A stretch of 36,460 bases of DNA from a virus. This document shows, in pieces, positions 36,302 to 36,460 of the stretch. The notes beneath the pieces are model-generated. The model was given only the letters and a program-made list of their open reading frames with translations. It had not been told where the DNA came from and ran no database searches. The stretch spans positions 1 to 36,460 of IMG/VR virus record IMGVR_UViG_3300047560_000914. One strand, given 5' to 3'. Made by a program: the position numbers and the translations under genes. The number at the start of each line of letters is the position of its first letter. The first letter of the stretch is position 1.

Positions 36302-36460
36302 TTACTCAGTTAACATTTCCCAGAGTCCGTATTTTTCGTACTTGGTCCACTCGGGCCCTTTGAAGGCTAGCTCAAGTTCGCGATGCCGAATTTGCCGTTG
36401 CAAATCCTGAATTTCCTTAATAGCGCCGGGCTTCTTACGCAACTTATTTGCAGTAAGCTC
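36302..36460 (-). CDS. Partial CDS, C-terminal 52 residues
   Basis: An open reading frame runs off the window edge and stops at 36302 after 52 codons (LRKKPGAIKEIQDLQRQIRH, then FKGPEWTKYEKYGLWEMLTE). It is highly charged and helical. Too little remains to assign a family; the neighbours suggest a virion or neck-region protein. Confidence 0.65.
   Translation of the reverse strand, partial: ELTANKLRKKPGAIKEIQDLQRQIRHRELELAFKGPEWTKYEKYGLWEMLTE

Noticed and set aside
1-36460. CRISPR array, integrase or attachment sites
   Set aside because: I saw no regularly spaced direct repeats, no recombinase gene and no duplicated tRNA end marking an att site.

Overview
The window looks like part of a lytic, T4-like myovirus genome (Caudoviricetes), probably from an aquatic metagenome. 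Recognisable T4-type core genes are gp13 (neck), gp1-type dNMP kinase, gp18 (tail sheath), gp19 (tail tube), gp4 (head-completion nuclease), gp16/gp17 (terminase), gp32 (ssDNA-binding protein), UvsX and a UvsY-like mediator. T4-type late promoter boxes (CATAAATA, ACTAAATA and variants) sit in front of many genes. Almost everything reads on the minus strand; only three genes read on the plus strand (desaturase, HNH nuclease, zinc-ribbon protein). The host is inferred to be a Gram-negative bacterium that uses ordinary AAGGA Shine-Dalgarno sites. Two Bug/TctC-type binding proteins hint at a betaproteobacterium, but this is inference only.

Layout, low to high coordinate: 1-2490, two arrays of minus-strand tRNA genes (13 in all) separated by a plus-strand fatty-acid desaturase. 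2500-3350, structured non-coding DNA, a 60-aa gene, and a compact locus with two consensus sigma70-like promoters driving a ~200-nt transcript (48-aa ORF or ncRNA) that ends at a strong terminator. 3355-6828, three tandem paralogous PP-loop ATPase genes of unknown function. 6836-8051, tRNA-Arg, a stand-alone GGQ release-factor domain, tRNA-Met, and a homing endonuclease whose ribosome-binding site is buried in a hairpin carrying a late promoter. 8060-14432, a recombination operon (gp32, uvsX, uvsY-like) interleaved with two radical-SAM genes, a methyltransferase and a nucleotidyltransferase-cupin fusion. 14569-22538, packaging and probable virion genes (gp17, gp16, several unknown disordered proteins) plus a 2OG-Fe(II) oxygenase. 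22535-26367, an accessory cassette of an alpha/beta hydrolase and three transporter solute-binding proteins (one TRAP/DctP-like without a signal peptide, two TctC/Bug-like with signal peptides). 26417-36460, tail and neck genes (gp4, a tail-tube-fold protein, gp19, an enlarged gp18, dNMP kinase, a kinase-like fusion, gp13) and the end of a truncated gene.

Core genes replicate, package and build the virion. The accessory genes could reshape host translation (15 tRNAs, GGQ protein), membrane lipids (desaturase), surface sugar or peptide chemistry (nucleotidyltransferase-cupin, methyltransferase, radical SAM, PP-loop) and nutrient capture (binding proteins). The strongest candidates for undescribed biology are the PP-loop triplet with its neighbouring short transcript, the binding-protein cassette, and the late promoters placed inside RBS-sequestering hairpins or immediately before start codons.
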